The notes below the pieces were generated by a model. The model was not told the origin of the DNA, searched no databases, and saw only the letters and a program-made list of their open reading frames with translations. Positions 1-12,200 of a stretch of 64,000 nt of DNA are shown here, in pieces. The translations under genes were made by a program, and so were the position numbers. Each line of letters opens with the position of its first letter. The first letter of the stretch is position 1. Source of the DNA: Madurella fahalii (lineage: Eukaryota; Ascomycota; Sordariomycetes; Sordariales); the NCBI GenBank assembly GCA_029876055.1, contig CM056874.1, positions 1,674,001 through 1,738,000 on the forward strand, in the 5' to 3' direction.

Positions 1-477
1 AAGTCCTAGTTATTATCATAGGGTATAAGAAGGAAGGTAGGAGACAACGCGGAGAAGAGAGGTAGAGTTCAATGAGATCACTATCCTACCTCTGACGAGT
101 ACTCTACTTCTATGTTATATATATACTACTCATACCCAGATACTTTGGTCCTACTACTCTTAGATCTTTAATCCTTATATATAGTTATATTAGAAAACTA
201 AGGAAAATTACCTAACTATTAAATTATCTTCTTTTTATAGAGAAATAATAAAGATAGAGTAATATAATAGAAAGTAGTTAAAAAGCTAATTCTAATAATA
301 TATATATATATAGCATAGTAATAGTAGTTTAATATAAATATTAGAAAGTACAGTAGAAAAAGAGATGAGAAAAAAGTAATTGAAAATTAGGTTACCTCTA
401 TAGAACTCTATAGATATAGAGCTTACTATATAGATATATAGATCAATATATAGAGTAAAAGAAGACCTTCTTTAGAA
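1..477. other. AT-rich gene-free flank
   Basis: This stretch is very rich in A and T, with many TATATA runs and no reading frame of note. It looks like heavily mutated repeat DNA. I see no identifiable gene, terminal repeat or RNA gene in it. Confidence 0.6.
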
Positions 478-522
478 TAACGTATCTTATAAGCGAGATA
501 AATATATAAGCGAATTGAACAC
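478..522 (+). repeat. left terminal inverted repeat of pogo copy 1
   Basis: It matches the reverse complement of 2839-2882 over about 44 bp with only a few transitions, mostly C/T or G/A. The repeat contains the ATAAGCGA motif twice; the same motif recurs in the ends of pogo copies 2 and 3. Confidence 0.8.
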
Positions 523-579
523 TTTGACTGCGACGCGTCTTCTCTCCATACCACAACCAAAATCTTCCACACCCAAAGA

Positions 580-2495
580 TGTCTTCGGCTTGAAGAGAAT
601 CTAGGGTAATCTTAGCCCTTGAAGCTATTAAAAAGAACCTAAAACTTAGTCTCCGCACCGCAGCAAAGATCTACAACGTGACAGTCAATACCATCCGAAA
701 CCGACGCGACGGCAAGCCTGCACGATGCGACACTGTCGGATGCACAGCACCTCGGAACGTTCGGAGTTCAATTTAGGATGGAAATTGAGGATGTCTTGTT
801 TTCTCCCTTGTCTAACGGAGGTGAGCTTCCTTCTTATTCCCAATTTCCTGGACCACGGAGACCCGGGTTGACGGGTCTCCGAGAGATCGGATCACACTTA
901 TCCGAGTCGCACTAATCCGGATCACACTGATCCGGGTTCGTGCTTTGCAGATCCAGGATCCAGCTTCCTGACCCTTTTGATAGACACCACACCCAACTCG
1001 CGTCGGCTTACGGATTCTGAAGAGGGGGCAATAGTTCAGTATACACTAGGCCTAATCGTATACGCTTTTCCACCGAGACTGCGTGATGTGGAAGATATGG
1101 CCAACTAACTTCTACGTGTACGCGATGTGCTCCCTGTCGGCAAGCTCTGGGTCTATAACTTCGTCAAACGTAAGGAAAAGATCCGAATGCGCTGGTCGTG
1201 TAGATATAACTACCAGAGGGCTAAGTACGAGGATCCAAAGGTTATTGGCAACTGGTTTACCCTCGTACGGAACACTAAGGCCAAGTACGGCATTGTCGAT
1301 GACGATATCTACAACTTCGACGAGACGGAGTTTATAATGGGCATTATCTGTACGAGTATGGTAGTTACAACCTCAGATAGCCGTAGTAAGGCGAAGCTGG
1401 TCCAGCCTGGTAACCGCGAATAGGCGACGGTAATCCAGGGCGTCAACGCACTCGGCTGGGCTATTCCTCCGTTTATCATCTTGGCCGCGCAGTACCACCT
1501 CGCCAACTGGTATACCGAATACGACCTCCCAGCCGACTGGTATATCGCAACAACCGACAATGGCTAGACTACCAATACGGTAGGCCTAGATTGGATCAAG
1601 CACTTCGACTACCATATAGCAGCCCGGGAAAAGGGCAAGTACCGGTTATTAATTCTCGACGGCTACAAAAGCCACTACTCGACCGAATTTGAGCTCCATT
1701 GTCAGCAAAATAACATTATAACACTCTACATACCTCCACATTCCTCACACCTCCTCCAGCCACTCGATATCGGCTACTTTAGGCCGCTAAATAATACGTA
1801 TAGTCGCCAGGTTGAAGACTTAATGTGGATACATATCAACCATATAAGCAAGCTCGAGTTCCTTTGCAGCTTCTGTAAGGCCTTCTTCGTCTCGATAACA
1901 GAAAAGAATGTCCAGAGTAGCTTTACAGGTACTGGCCTTGTACCGTACGATCCAGAGAGGGTAATATCTAAGCTGGATGTAAAGCTTCGTACACCAACGC
2001 CCTTGAATTCGCAGGCCGGCACACCACAACCTTGGGTCTTCTAGACACCACACAACTCTCGAGAAGCAACCTCGCAGTCAACGTTCATCAAGACTCGCAT
2101 TGCCAACCATCAAAATAGCTCTCTAACTTCGATGTTGGCTGCTGTAGACCAGCTTACCAAAGGCACAATGGCTGTAATGCACGAGGTAGCTCTTCTTCGG
2201 TCAGAGGTCTCTTCGCTCCGCAAGGCCAACGAAGTACTTAGTAAGAGCCAGAGAGCCGAAAGAACACGCGTGCAGCTTGGAGGATCACTTGCAGTACAAG
2301 ATGCAAAGGATCAACTGGCCCAGAAGGCCGGGATTGGGGAGGCGGCACAAGAAAAGGAGCAGGATGGTGGTGGTGCAGGGAGGGGTCATACGAGGGTTCG
2401 GTGCTATTGTATGTGTGGCAAGCCTGGCCATAATGCGCGTACGTGCCAGGAAGCTGCAGAAGGGTCCAATTCAGCTGTTTCTGATGTAATTATAG
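580..2495 (+). pseudogene. pogo/Fot1 transposase relic (interrupted)
   Basis: Reading across stops, the order is: a psq-type helix-turn-helix at about 600-733 (LSLRTAAKIYNVTVNTI), a CENP-B-like second helix-turn-helix at about 990-1230, the DDE catalytic region at about 1290-1800 (first Asp in NFDETEF, second in LLILDGYKSHYS, followed by IPPHSSHLLQPLD), then a coiled-coil stretch and a CCHC zinc knuckle (CYCMCGKPGHNARTC) at about 2400-2450. The first part is split from the rest by the solo LTR at 734-982. In-frame stops (for example TAG at 1422 and 1564) look like CAG or TGG changed by RIP. The C-terminal zinc knuckle is shared with copies 2 and 3, so it belongs to the family. The gene is not functional. 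Confidence 0.85.
734..982 (+). repeat. solo LTR, family A, copy 1
   Basis: A 249-bp sequence starting TGTCGGATGCACAGC and ending near CCCTTTTGATA. It is flanked by a perfect 5-bp target duplication, GACAC, at 729-733 and 983-987. Removing it restores the pogo transposase frame across the site. The TGTC start, the GATA/GACA end and the 5-bp duplication are what an LTR left by recombination would show. No internal retrotransposon domain of this family is present here. A TRIM or other small LTR element is an alternative. Confidence 0.75.
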
Positions 2496-2503
2496 TAGGT
2501 TCA

Positions 2504-2783
2504 TGTCAAAAAGGGTTATGTATCAAAAGGGTCAGGAAGCTGGATCCTGGATCTGCAAAACACGAACCCGGATCAGTGTGATCCGGATTAGTACGACTCG
2601 GATAAGTGTGATCCAATCTCTCGGAGACCCGTCAACCCGGGTCTCCGTGGTCCAGGAAATTGGGAATAAGAAGGAAGTTCACCTCCTTTAGACAAGGAAG
2701 AAAACAAGACATCCTCAATTTTCAATCCTGAATTTCCATCCTAAATTTAACTCCAAACGTTCAGAGATGCTGTGCATCCGACA
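2504..2783 (-). repeat. solo LTR, family A, copy 2 (inverted)
   Basis: The reverse complement is nearly identical to 734-982 but carries two extra segments, one near its start and one at its end (ending CCTTTTTGACA). It is flanked by its own perfect 5-bp duplication, GTTCA, at 2499-2503 and 2784-2788. This copy has canonical TGTC...GACA ends, so it defines the family boundary better than copy 1. It lies just downstream of the transposase zinc knuckle. Confidence 0.75.
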
Positions 2784-2838
2784 GTTCATAGTGTTATTGT
2801 ATTGTAATTGTAGCTGACTGTTATAGTGTAGTGGCAAA

Positions 2839-2882
2839 TGTTCAACTCGCTTATATGTTCATCTCGCTTATAAGATACGTTA
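2839..2882 (-). repeat. right terminal inverted repeat of pogo copy 1
   Basis: Inverted partner of 478-522. It contains TCTCGCTTATAAGATACGTTA and marks the right end of the DNA transposon. Confidence 0.8.
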
Positions 2883-2972
2883 TAGATAAGAAGTTAATAA
2901 AGGTAGTATATATAAAGTTCTCTTAAAAAAAATCCTCTATATAAGAGTAAAAATTGAGATATTAACGTGTAT

Positions 2973-3712
2973 AATAAGCGAGTGACACAGGTAAGCGAGT
3001 GACACACTCCACCACCCCAACTGAACTATCGTACGAAATATTAACACCACAACGACAAAGATCAAATAAAATTACTCAGAATCCGATTCTTCATCTATTT
3101 GTATATCTTCCTGGCATATACGAGAGTTGTGTCCTGTTTTGCCGCAGTTACCACAGTGCCGTAAACCTATCGCATTACTTCTCGTACGACCACTCTCCAA
3201 CCACCTTTCCTCCTCTACCAAGGTATATACATCCCTTTTACCCAGAATATTAGTTACATTCTGTACAGTAAATGATCCTCCTTCCTGGATACAACTTTTC
3301 TTGACTCTCCGGCATTTACATAAAGCTGCATTTATCTCTTCAAGCTCTTGTATACAAGCCTTTATTAACACTATCTCGTATATAACCTTTGTTATACCCT
3401 TTACAATCTGATTAAGGGCCTCAATAATTGGGATTGGTGAGCTACCTTGATACCTAGTATTATGATCCTTGATGTATATTAACTGTAGAAAGGCCTTAGT
3501 AGCATTCTATAGTGTCTTGGAGACCTAACTATTATACGAGGCCCCGGGGAACCTAGTAGGTATTGGCATACGAAGCTTGATATCTAGTTGGGATATCACC
3601 TTCTCTAGGTCAAATAAAACAAGACCTGCTCCTCAGAAACCTCTCCGTACATTCTCAGATTCAAATATTACTTGAAATGCATTGAAGAAGGCAAGAAAGA
3701 ACTCAGGCTTGG
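2973..3712 (-). mobile_element. pogo/Fot1 transposon copy 2, 3' part only
   Basis: On the minus strand this encodes the C-terminal part of a pogo transposase: a motif region like KPEFFLAFFNAF, a conserved LFDLEKVISQLDIKLR block, a coiled-coil segment, and a CCHC knuckle (CGNCGKTGHNSRIC) at about 3110-3150, ending in an acidic tail. The low-coordinate end has GCGAGTGACAC terminal repeats. The element is cut at 3712 by the LTR of Gypsy copy 1, and the rest of the transposase is not seen on the far side. It still has a 99-codon open stretch at 3072-3371, less damaged than copies 1 and 3. Confidence 0.75.
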
Positions 3713-3968
3713 TGTAATGAGAGCTACTGGGCAAGACCGGGAGAACCGGCCAAATGATGGTAGATGATGTCACTGTACTAGGGTAGATAAGAACCCCGTG
3801 GGAAACCTTCTCACGCAGGGAACTTCTGATCCGTAAGGATCAGTCTCTGTATAGTCGATAAGAATAGGAAGCTGTTCGTGAAACTATTGCCTACTGATCA
3901 AACCTTTTTTGGTACTGAGACATCGTAATCTATCTCTCTCAACGTGTCCCAGAACAACCCCCTTTACA
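3713..3968 (+). repeat. 5' LTR of Gypsy copy 1 (LTR family B)
   Basis: It starts TGTAATGAGAG and ends CCCCTTTACA, so it has TG...CA ends. It is similar along its length to the reverse complements of 13939-14196 and 21075-21332 and to the solo LTR at 21901-22374. Sequence just inside it (TTCTACCGTTGGCCGAGATA) is repeated next to the 21075 LTR, so the internal region begins right after 3968. Confidence 0.8.
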
Positions 3969-4389
3969 ATTCTGATCCTTCTGTTCTACCGTTGGCCGAG
4001 ATAGCACTTACGATAAGTACCTCCCGTAAGCTGGGAGCAGAGTTGAGTCTAGGGGAAAATACCCCCTAATCACCTACAAATCCTATACGCCTTTATCGGT
4101 CGGAATTACCAGGACATCGACCTCGTATATCTTCGTATACCCTTTCAGACTCTCGGGTTCCACATCAAGCTCCTCACTATAATAACCCGTTGGAATTAAC
4201 TCGTCTTCGGATATAGCAACTAGAAGCACTGAAAAAACTACGAGAATAAGAAGAGGGTTTGCTTCGGAAGCTAGACATCTCACTAGACGAATCACCGAAA
4301 CGCAGGCGATATTATTCTCCTTCAGCGGATTCTAGTAACAATAATGAGAACCGAAGGATAATTAAGGTGAAGCATCTGATTCAGTTCCC

Positions 4390-7118
4390 TAACAATACTA
4401 CCTATTGACGCCATTTAGAATAGCTCTAAGATCTATAGCGAGTATTTATAGGAGACGTAAAACGGTTTGAAACAGGTATAAATTAGATCCTTTTCGCTTT
4501 GAACTAGATAGAAGAATATCTTTATAATCGATAGTATAGCTATTACAACAATCTTCCGATAGACGTACGATAAATAGCTGAAAATGACTGGAAGATGTTT
4601 AAAGACTGGACACTGAACTGTATTCGAGATCTTATAGACTAAGAGTCTACTGTTATAAAGTAACTCAATGATACTAAGTAATAAGAAAACTAGTTCCCTT
4701 TGGACTTCCATTAGTACTTGGAATCTCTTAAGGCCTAGTTTCCTAAGTAGGACGAAAAGGCTCGTACTCTTACCTTTTATACGAAACTTTCGTCTGCAAT
4801 TAGCAACTATATCAACTTATATATCTATAATAAACTAGAGACTCGGGAAGAGATAGTTAAACTCGCTATTCAATTTAATATAGTTTCTAGTACTGAAAAC
4901 CTTAGGAAGTCCCTAAGCATTTATCCCGATATCCTCCTCACTCTTCTCTTTCATTATATTCTTCTCTAACCTATAAATCGTCATTTTATCCTTAAAGAGC
5001 GTTATTATCCCGTTATTACTAACGAAATATATAGTTAACGACGCTATATATAAAACCTAATAACTACTCTATATCAATCCTATCTTATTTCAATCAGCTG
5101 AACTCTATAGACAGTTACGGAAATCCTTTAACTTATTTCATTTATAGCAGTAACACCTATTTCGCTAATGACTGCCTATAAGGGAGTATCAGTAGATAAA
5201 ACTACTAGGTACTCTAGTTATCATAGTAGATCACGTTCGAACTGGTAGGGAAACGGCAAATACTAGCAGATATAAACCTCGATTACGTTAGTAAAGATGA
5301 TACACTAGGGGTTCCAGTTAAAGAACGAATGTATACTCCTGCAATTTTATTAAACTATTCTTCTAAATCTATTATAGTTAATCTTAATGCTAGAGTAGAG
5401 ATTAATATCGTCAGTTTAGAGTTCGTAAAGTAGAGGAAACTCCGATAAATCGGGATGTAATTACCTCGTATTCGATATATAGATTATTATATCGTTGAAG
5501 TATTTAGTATTTATAAAGTCCCTTTGGAATTAACAGATTACCAAAGAATTACTAAGAGAATATATACTCTATATACTGCTATTAATTACTCCCTTATTAT
5601 AAATGATTCCTCTATTCTTCTTAGAATACTAAGTTTAATATCCTATAAGATCTTGTTATACCTAGAAGAGAATTTATAATAGTTTATAACGGAATCGGAG
5701 TATATTTGGATTAAAAACCCGAAGAAATTCCTAAAAATATATTGAGGAGAAGCTTATATTTACTCCTTAATACAGTACCTAGATATGCTAGAAATACTTT
5801 TTCCGGAGGAGGAAGAGGAGAATCTCCCATGAAAACCAGATAATATCCCCCCTGAAATTTCAGACTTTACAGATATTATAAACTCTAGTAATATAGATAT
5901 CTTACCTTCTTTTAAAAGCATTGATTATACTATTGATCTACTCCCTAATACTATTCCTCCTGTTAGACCTCTTTACTCTCTATTACAATATAAACTTTCA
6001 ATTTTAGAGGAATATCTACGCGAAAACCTGGTAAAAGGCTGTATTCGCCTATCCCAGAGTTTAGTTATAAGTCCTATTTTATTCGTTCTGAAGAGAGATA
6101 GTACTCTATATTTATATATAGATTACCGCGGCTTTAACCAGATAACGGTTAAGAATCGGTACTCTTTACTGTTGATCTCGGAACTCTTAGATCGAATATC
6201 TAGAGTAAAGTATTTTATAAAGTTGGACCTAAAAGAGGTATACTACCGGATTTATATCTGAGAAGGAGATGAATAGAAAATAGCTTTCTATATCTGATAT
6301 GGTCTATTTGAGTATCTTATTATACCTTTTGGCCTAACAAATACTCTTACGACCTTCCAAAGTTATATTCAGACTACTTTAGATGGACTACTAGACAATT
6401 ATTATATATATCATTTAGATAATATTTTAATTTTTTCCCTAGATAGAGAAACCTATACGACTTATATCTAATGAGTTCTAAAACATCTGAGATAAGTATA
6501 GTTATACTACAAACCTAGTAAATATTCTTTTTACTAAAACCAGGTAGAATTTCTAGGTTATATTTTGACTCCTGAAGGTATCAGTATAGATTTGGCACCA
6601 ATTTAGACGGTTTAAGATTGGCCTAAACCCTAATCCTATCGAGATATTCAAATTTTCTTAGGATTTTATAATTTTTATCGTCGATTTATTTGAGGTTACT
6701 CGGAGATTATATTACTATTAAGTAATTTGCTAAAGGGGTTATAGAACGGACGAAAACCGGGAACACTCCGGTTAGAAGCTGAAGAGTATACGGCGTTCGT
6801 ACAGCTTAAGAGAGCATTTCAGGATATACCAGTTTTATATTATTTCGACCCCGAACTCCCTATTATCATTAAAGTAAATGTCTCTGACTTTATAATAGGA
6901 GCTGTTCTATTGTAGATCCCGAAAGAAGGCTGAAAACATCCTATTATATTCTAGTCGGCAAAGTTTTCTAGACCGGCTAAGGACTATAGAACTCCTGATA
7001 AGGAGATGATAGCTATTATAGAAGCCTTTAAGTATTGGTAATACTATATTAAAGGGAGTCGCTATAAAGTCACTGTATTTTCAGATTATAATAACCTATA
7101 AAAGTTTATAAAATAAAA
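4390..7118 (+). pseudogene. Gypsy copy 1 gag-pol relic
   Basis: The gag region lies at about 4400-4910 (a readable block includes ENLRKSLSIYP) with a damaged zinc knuckle at about 5140-5175 in which cysteines appear as tyrosines. Reverse transcriptase lies at about 5850-6470: ITVKNRYSLLLISELLDR, KLDLKEVYYRI and a YLDD box changed to HLDN. RNase H lies at about 6770-7110 (DFIIGAVLL, then RPAKDYRTPDKEMIAIIEA). Stops are numerous. The catalytic YLDD change and the stops show it is dead. Confidence 0.8.
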
Positions 7119-7384
7119 TTAATTGAATAGAGAAAAAAAAACTTTTTCCTTTCTGCTTCGCTGGCTGCTTGCCCGCAAAGCCAGCAAAACAGCTGCAACC
7201 TACATCAATCAATTCCTCTCGAAAAGCCCTATCCAACGATACCGCTTGCAGCCACGCGGCACCTGTTGCGTGGCTGCAGTTGGGCCCGAAAGTCAGACTG
7301 GGCTGAGCGCCTAAGCTGTCAGCAAAATCTTCATGGTGGGCTTGTCGGCCTAACAGCCTTGCAGATCAGGCACCAACGGGCCCG

Positions 7385-7512
7385 GCCAATCCCACCTAAT
7401 ACCAGCCACCCCCTAGCTACACCAGCCACCTCCCTGGCCACACCAGCTACCCCCTAGCCACATTAGCCACCCCCTGGCTACACTGGCCACCCCCTAACCA
7501 CACTAGCTACCT
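7385..7512 (+). repeat. minisatellite in the LINE 5' region
   Basis: Imperfect tandem repeats of roughly 18-20 bp built from CACCCCCTAGCCACA-like units, about six copies, lie just upstream of ORF1. Units differ mainly by C/T and A/G changes. Repeated units in the 5' untranslated region of a LINE can carry its internal promoter; that role is an inference here. Confidence 0.6.
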
Positions 7513-7611
7513 CACTGTCTACTATAGACAGCGTTGAGATAGAAATGGATATGGGAAGCAGGGCAACTATAGAGGAGCCCCCAGCTTCAACTCCAACCCT
7601 AACTCCAATCC

Positions 7612-7712
7612 CAACCTCGGCTTCAGCTTCAGCTCCGGCCCCGACTTCGGCTTCAGCTTCGGCTTCGGCTTCAGCTTCGGCTTCGGCTTCAGCTTCAGCT
7701 TCGGCTTCAGCT
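7612..7712 (+). repeat. Ser-Ala coding microsatellite in LINE ORF1
   Basis: Hexanucleotide-like GCTTCG/GCTTCA units code for a Ser-Ala run. Similar Ser-Ala coding DNA occurs in APC5 at about 46204-46301, probably by independent slippage. Confidence 0.7.
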
Positions 7713-9093
7713 CCGCAACTACTTCGGCCTCCCCGTACAACAACCAGCTACATAAGTAACGGTCAAAGAAGGTCTCAAGGGTCTACCCAGGCTCAACAGA
7801 CCTATAGCAGCAGCAACCAACCAAATCACCCTACTCTAGGAGACTTCGACAATTTGGTTAACAAGCTCCTTGCCTTTATACCAACTGGAAACAAGGATAG
7901 AGCTCGAAGCCTAGCGAAAGAAATACAACAAGCCTACCGAAAGGCTGTTACGGTACCCGGGTCAGTCTCAACAGTTACCCTGCCTAACCTTCGAAAGGTA
8001 GTAGCCGAGGAAGTGAGAGCAGCTCTCCGAGAGACCCAGCCGACTAAGCCGATCCAACCGACCCGAACTTGGGCTGATATTACCCGGGGAAATCCAGCTA
8101 CCCCAACCTTAGCCCAGCCAGCTAAGGTAATCCCAGCGAAGGCAAGCCGTGAGATTTTAGTCAAAGACAACGGCCTATCATCCGACCTAGCTAAGCGAAG
8201 CCCACTAGAAATTGTCCAAGCAGTTAATCAAGCCTCGAACCGAAAAGGGGCTGTAGCAGCCCAGAAGCTCCCTAGTGGAGATACAGTCATTACCTTCTCA
8301 GATCCAGCTATCCGAGACTGGCACTCTTCTAACAACAACTGGATCCAACAAGCCTTTGGGGCCCAGGCAAAGGAGGCTCAAAGGACTTTTACAGTCCTAG
8401 TCAAAGGACTTCGACGGAAGGATCTTCAAGGGGTTACAGAGCTGGAATTCGGCCAAGACCTAGATCTAAAATCACTCGATAAGGTCAAATTTCAGTACCC
8501 GAAGGACCAAAACCTCACCTAGGTAACGGTCTTAGTTACCCTCACCAGCCAACAAGAGGCCAAAACAGTCTGTGATTCAGGGGTAATTTTCAGGGCATAG
8601 ATCTTCAACTGTAAGCCCCACTGGGCTCCTCTACAGCCAACTCAGTGCTTCAAGTACTGGAAATGGGGGCATACTAGCCGGTATTGTAAAAAGGAGGCCT
8701 TATGTCCGAGGTGCGGAACAGGGGCCTATAGCCCTGGTAGGAGAGAGGGTAAGGCTCAATGTCCTACCCTTTCTAACTACCGGCTACCTTGCAAATGCCC
8801 GGTCTGCGGAGGACGACATCTGGCCTAGGACAGGGAGTGCCCAGAGAGGGTAAAAGCGAAGACGACGGCTAAGGAAGCCTACCAACACTGCCCACGAACC
8901 TTCGAATCAGCCGCTCTCCCAACTACTAGAACCCCTCTTTTCAACTTCGTTATCGAAGACGGCCACTACCAAAGCGGCGGACCGGCTCGGAAGCGGGGAA
9001 GGCCTACCTATATCCAACAGGCCTCCTAAGATCCAAGGCAAGGCCGGCTCCCCTTCCCAGCAATCCCAGTCCCAACCTGGCCTATAAGGCCTA

Positions 9094-9165
9094 GTCTCCA
9101 GCCCAGCTCCCAGCCCAGCTCCCAACCCAGCTCCCAGCCTAGCTCCCAGCCTAGCTCCCAACTCA
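9094..9165 (+). repeat. 12-bp tandem repeat (SSQP) in LINE ORF1
   Basis: About five to six units of the form AGCTCCCAGCCC, read in the ORF1 frame as Ser-Ser-Gln-Pro. Differences between units are C/T transitions. Confidence 0.7.
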
Positions 9166-9221
9166 ACCTCCAACCTACTGAAACCCAGCAGCAGAATACT
9201 TCTATTGAACCTACACTTTAA

Positions 9222-12200
9222 TAGGGTTTACAATACTGCTATAGAATACTGGAGAAAACAAACTAGCCCTAGAAACACTTTTAGAGGAAGCTAAGTTCGA
9301 TCTCCTAGCTATCCAGGAGCCGTAGATCAACAATTTTACCAAATCCACTTATTGCCCTCGAAGTAGCCGATACCATCTAGTCTTTGAACTAGAAGGTAGA
9401 GCAGCTATCTTCGTCCACAAGAGGATCGATATCAGCTAGTGGGAATACGAGTCATCAAGGTACTGGTACCGGGTATATTTTTCAGGAGGGGAGCTAGGGG
9501 ATAGGGGTGGCCTCGAGGTCTGGTCGGTATATAACCCCCCTTCAGTTAAGACGATACCTAGGGAACTGCTAGAAAGGCAAAAACCGGCCTATCCAGTAGT
9601 TCTCGCAGGGGATTTCAACCTCCACCACCCTTTATAGGATCAGTTCGATCGGTACGACCCAGATTCGGAAGCCCTACTTCGGCTAGTAGCCTCTTGGGAC
9701 CTCGACCTTATTACTCCCCGAGGTACCGTTACCCGAACCCCCCGGGGGAACCAACGGAGTAGACCATCAACACTTGACCTTATCTGGGCCTCAAGGAGTA
9801 TCCAGTACTCCTACTACGGTATCGAGGAAAAAGGGAAATCGGATCACTTTCCCCAAGTCTTCGAAATCTATACCTATCAGCCACAACTACACCAACAACA
9901 ACCACAACCCCCAGAATAGAATTGGAAGAAGATGGATAGACAGAGGGTCCAGGCCGAGGTAGCTCTACTACCCTCGATACTAGGGCTAGACAACAGAGGC
10001 CCTTTCGGCTACTTAGTCAAGCTCAGATAGTTGAGGGTCTCGATAGAGCCTTCGATAGGCTTATCGAGGAACTAACAAGGATTACTGAGGCCAGTACTCC
10101 ACGGAGGAAGGTTAATACAAGGTTCCAAGCTACTTGGTGGTCCCTAGGGGTTCAAAACAAGGTCAAGGAGGCTAGAAAGGCTGAGCGGCTAGCAAGAGAA
10201 GTACCAACAGCCTACAACAAAACCCAACTTAACTATAAGCTCAAGGAGCTGTCGAAGGCTGTCAGGGAAGCTAGGACAAAGATGTGGAGAACTACTTTAT
10301 AGGAAGCCTCCCACGATACGGCTCTACTTTAGAAGCTTAAACGGTAGGCTAGATGTAAGAGCTTTAAGCCAGCCGAACCCCCTAGGCTCCCAGCCTTCGA
10401 AGACTCAGCTGGTCTACCTACCTTATCAACCCATACCCAGAAGGCTATAGCTCTGGCCGACTGTTTTTTCCCTGATCCTCCAGCCGACTTATCGGATATT
10501 CAAGATCCGGACTTATCCCAACCGTGGGAGCCGAGTTTCGAAATTAGCCAAACCGTTACCCCTGAGGATATTAGGGAGGTCATAGCCAATGCCTTACCCT
10601 GGAAAGCTCCAGGTAACGACTATCTACCAACAGGCCTACTTAAGGCCTGTAGGTGGCTACTCTATAGAGTCTTAGCATTCCTCGCTCAAAGGTACTTCGA
10701 ACTAGGATGGTTCCCACAGAGACTCAAGGAGGCTGCTGTCATAGTCCTTCCGAAGGCCGGGAAGAAGCCATCTGACTACCGTACCCCAGGAGGCTACAGG
10801 CCAATTTCCCTACTACCTACCGTTAGGAAAGTAATCGAGGCAGTGGTCACAAAGAGGGTTACCGAGATAGCTGAAGCTTATAGCCTACTACCCGACGAAC
10901 AAATGGGAAACTGAGAAAGCAGGTCAATAGAATTAGCAATCCGGCTAGTTGTAGCCCAGGTACGCGAGGTCTGGAGACAATAAGCTGCAGCCTCCCTACT
11001 GCAGTTGGATCTCACAGGAGCGTTTGATAGGGTCAACTATACCCGGCTTCTAACTACACTTCGGGATCAAGGCTTCTCCCAGTAGCTAGTCTACTAGGTA
11101 AGAGCCTAGCTCACTAGCCGTAAAGCTACCCTCTTCTTCGATAGCTAACAGGCCCAACAGTCCGATATTAGGGCAGGGGTCCCACAGGGTTCACCCCTAT
11201 CCCCTATCCTCTTTATCCTCTATATAGCTTCGCTGTATAAGATACTGAAGAAGAAACACCCTGAAATCGGACTAGTGGGCTTTACAGACGACACAAATCT
11301 CTTAGCTTTTAGGGAGAGCCCGAAAGTCAACTGCTGGCAACTAGAAAGAGCTTGGGCTACTTGTATACAGTAGGCGAAGGTCTATGGTATAGACTTTAAC
11401 CCGGCAAAGAGCGAACTGATCCACTTCAACAAAGGCCGATCCCACTAGGCCGATCCTCTCCAACTGACTTGCCCGGCTAAGCAAGGCTATACCATGATCT
11501 ACCCTGTACCCAACGCAAGATTTCTAGGGGTGTAGCTTGATTGGAGGCTCAACTAGAGGGCTCACGAGTCAAAAGTAGTAGAAAAGTTAAAAACCCAGGA
11601 TTTTACTCTATTACGAATAGCAGCAAAGACCTGGGAGCCAGGCTTGATCAGAGCTAGGGAGGTATATACTAAGTATATCTAGAGCGCTATAGCCTTTAGA
11701 GCTACCAACTACCACCAGCCTACAACAGTCAACGGCCGGCCCCAGGACATAACAGCGAGGTTGATCAAAGCCCAGTCAAGAAGCCTCAGGATAGTAGCCG
11801 GGGCTTACAAAGCTACCCCTATCCGGAACCTAGAGACAGAGACTTGGGTGCCACCGCTGGATATATATCTCAACAAGAGACTCGCCGACTTCGAAACTCG
11901 GCTACAGACCCCCACTCTACAAGCTGGGCAGGGCCGAGAGGCCCCAAGGCGCCTACTAAGCTCCTTGATCCAAGAGGCTTGCAACAGGCTATATAGGAGA
12001 TTCCAGAGACGAAGGCGAGGCTGTAGAGCTCCGTTACCACAACAGCTGACAATATCAGAAAAAGCCACTATTACTATTAGCCAGTAGGTAGGCCAAGCCC
12101 AGACCCAGGGTCAGAGCCAGGACCAGAATCAGAGCCAGGGGTTAGATCAGAGGCTTATAGCCGAAGAGGTATTAGGTAGGGCTTAGGAAGTACGTTGGAA

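Larger units (their letters stand above)
478..2882 (+). mobile_element. pogo/Fot1-type DNA transposon, copy 1
   Basis: A cut-and-paste transposon of the Tc1/mariner superfamily. It is bounded by inverted repeats of about 44 bp (478-522 and 2839-2882) that share the core TAACGTATCTTATAAGCGA, next to TA dinucleotides as expected for this superfamily. Inside lies a decayed transposase on the plus strand. Two solo LTRs of another family have inserted into it, at 734-982 and 2504-2783, each with its own 5-bp target duplication. Without them the element would be about 1.87 kb, a usual size for Fot1-like elements. It cannot be autonomous now because of the insertions and stop codons. Confidence 0.85.
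3713..7121 (+). mobile_element. Ty3/Gypsy LTR retrotransposon copy 1 (truncated)
   Basis: It begins with a 256-bp LTR (3713-3968), followed by gag, reverse transcriptase and RNase H regions on the plus strand, and stops abruptly at about 7121 where a LINE begins. Integrase and the 3' LTR are missing and are not found on the other side of the LINE, so a deletion or rearrangement must have occurred as well as an insertion. It belongs to the same family as the element at 13939-21332, judged by LTR and RT similarity. Strong AT bias and TAG/TAA stops indicate RIP. Confidence 0.8.
7545..9221 (+). pseudogene. LINE ORF1 (gag-like), interrupted by stops
   Basis: The frame runs from ATG 7545 to TAA 9221, 558 codons, open for the first 325 residues and then broken by TAG at 8521, two further TAGs and a TAA near 9027. 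Residues about 25-57 are an alternating Ser-Ala repeat. A central gag-like region follows. Beyond the first stop are zinc-knuckle motifs at about 8645-8825 (CFKYWKWGHTSRYC, CPRCGTGAYSPG, CPVCGGRH), and an SSQP tetrapeptide repeat lies near the C terminus. The continuity of this frame across stops supports one original ORF1. TAG replacing CAG or TGG fits RIP. Confidence 0.75.

Noticed and set aside
734..2783. A single transposon with 250-bp terminal inverted repeats
   Set aside because: The two repeats have different 5-bp target duplications and the first one interrupts the transposase helix-turn-helix region, so they are separate insertions.
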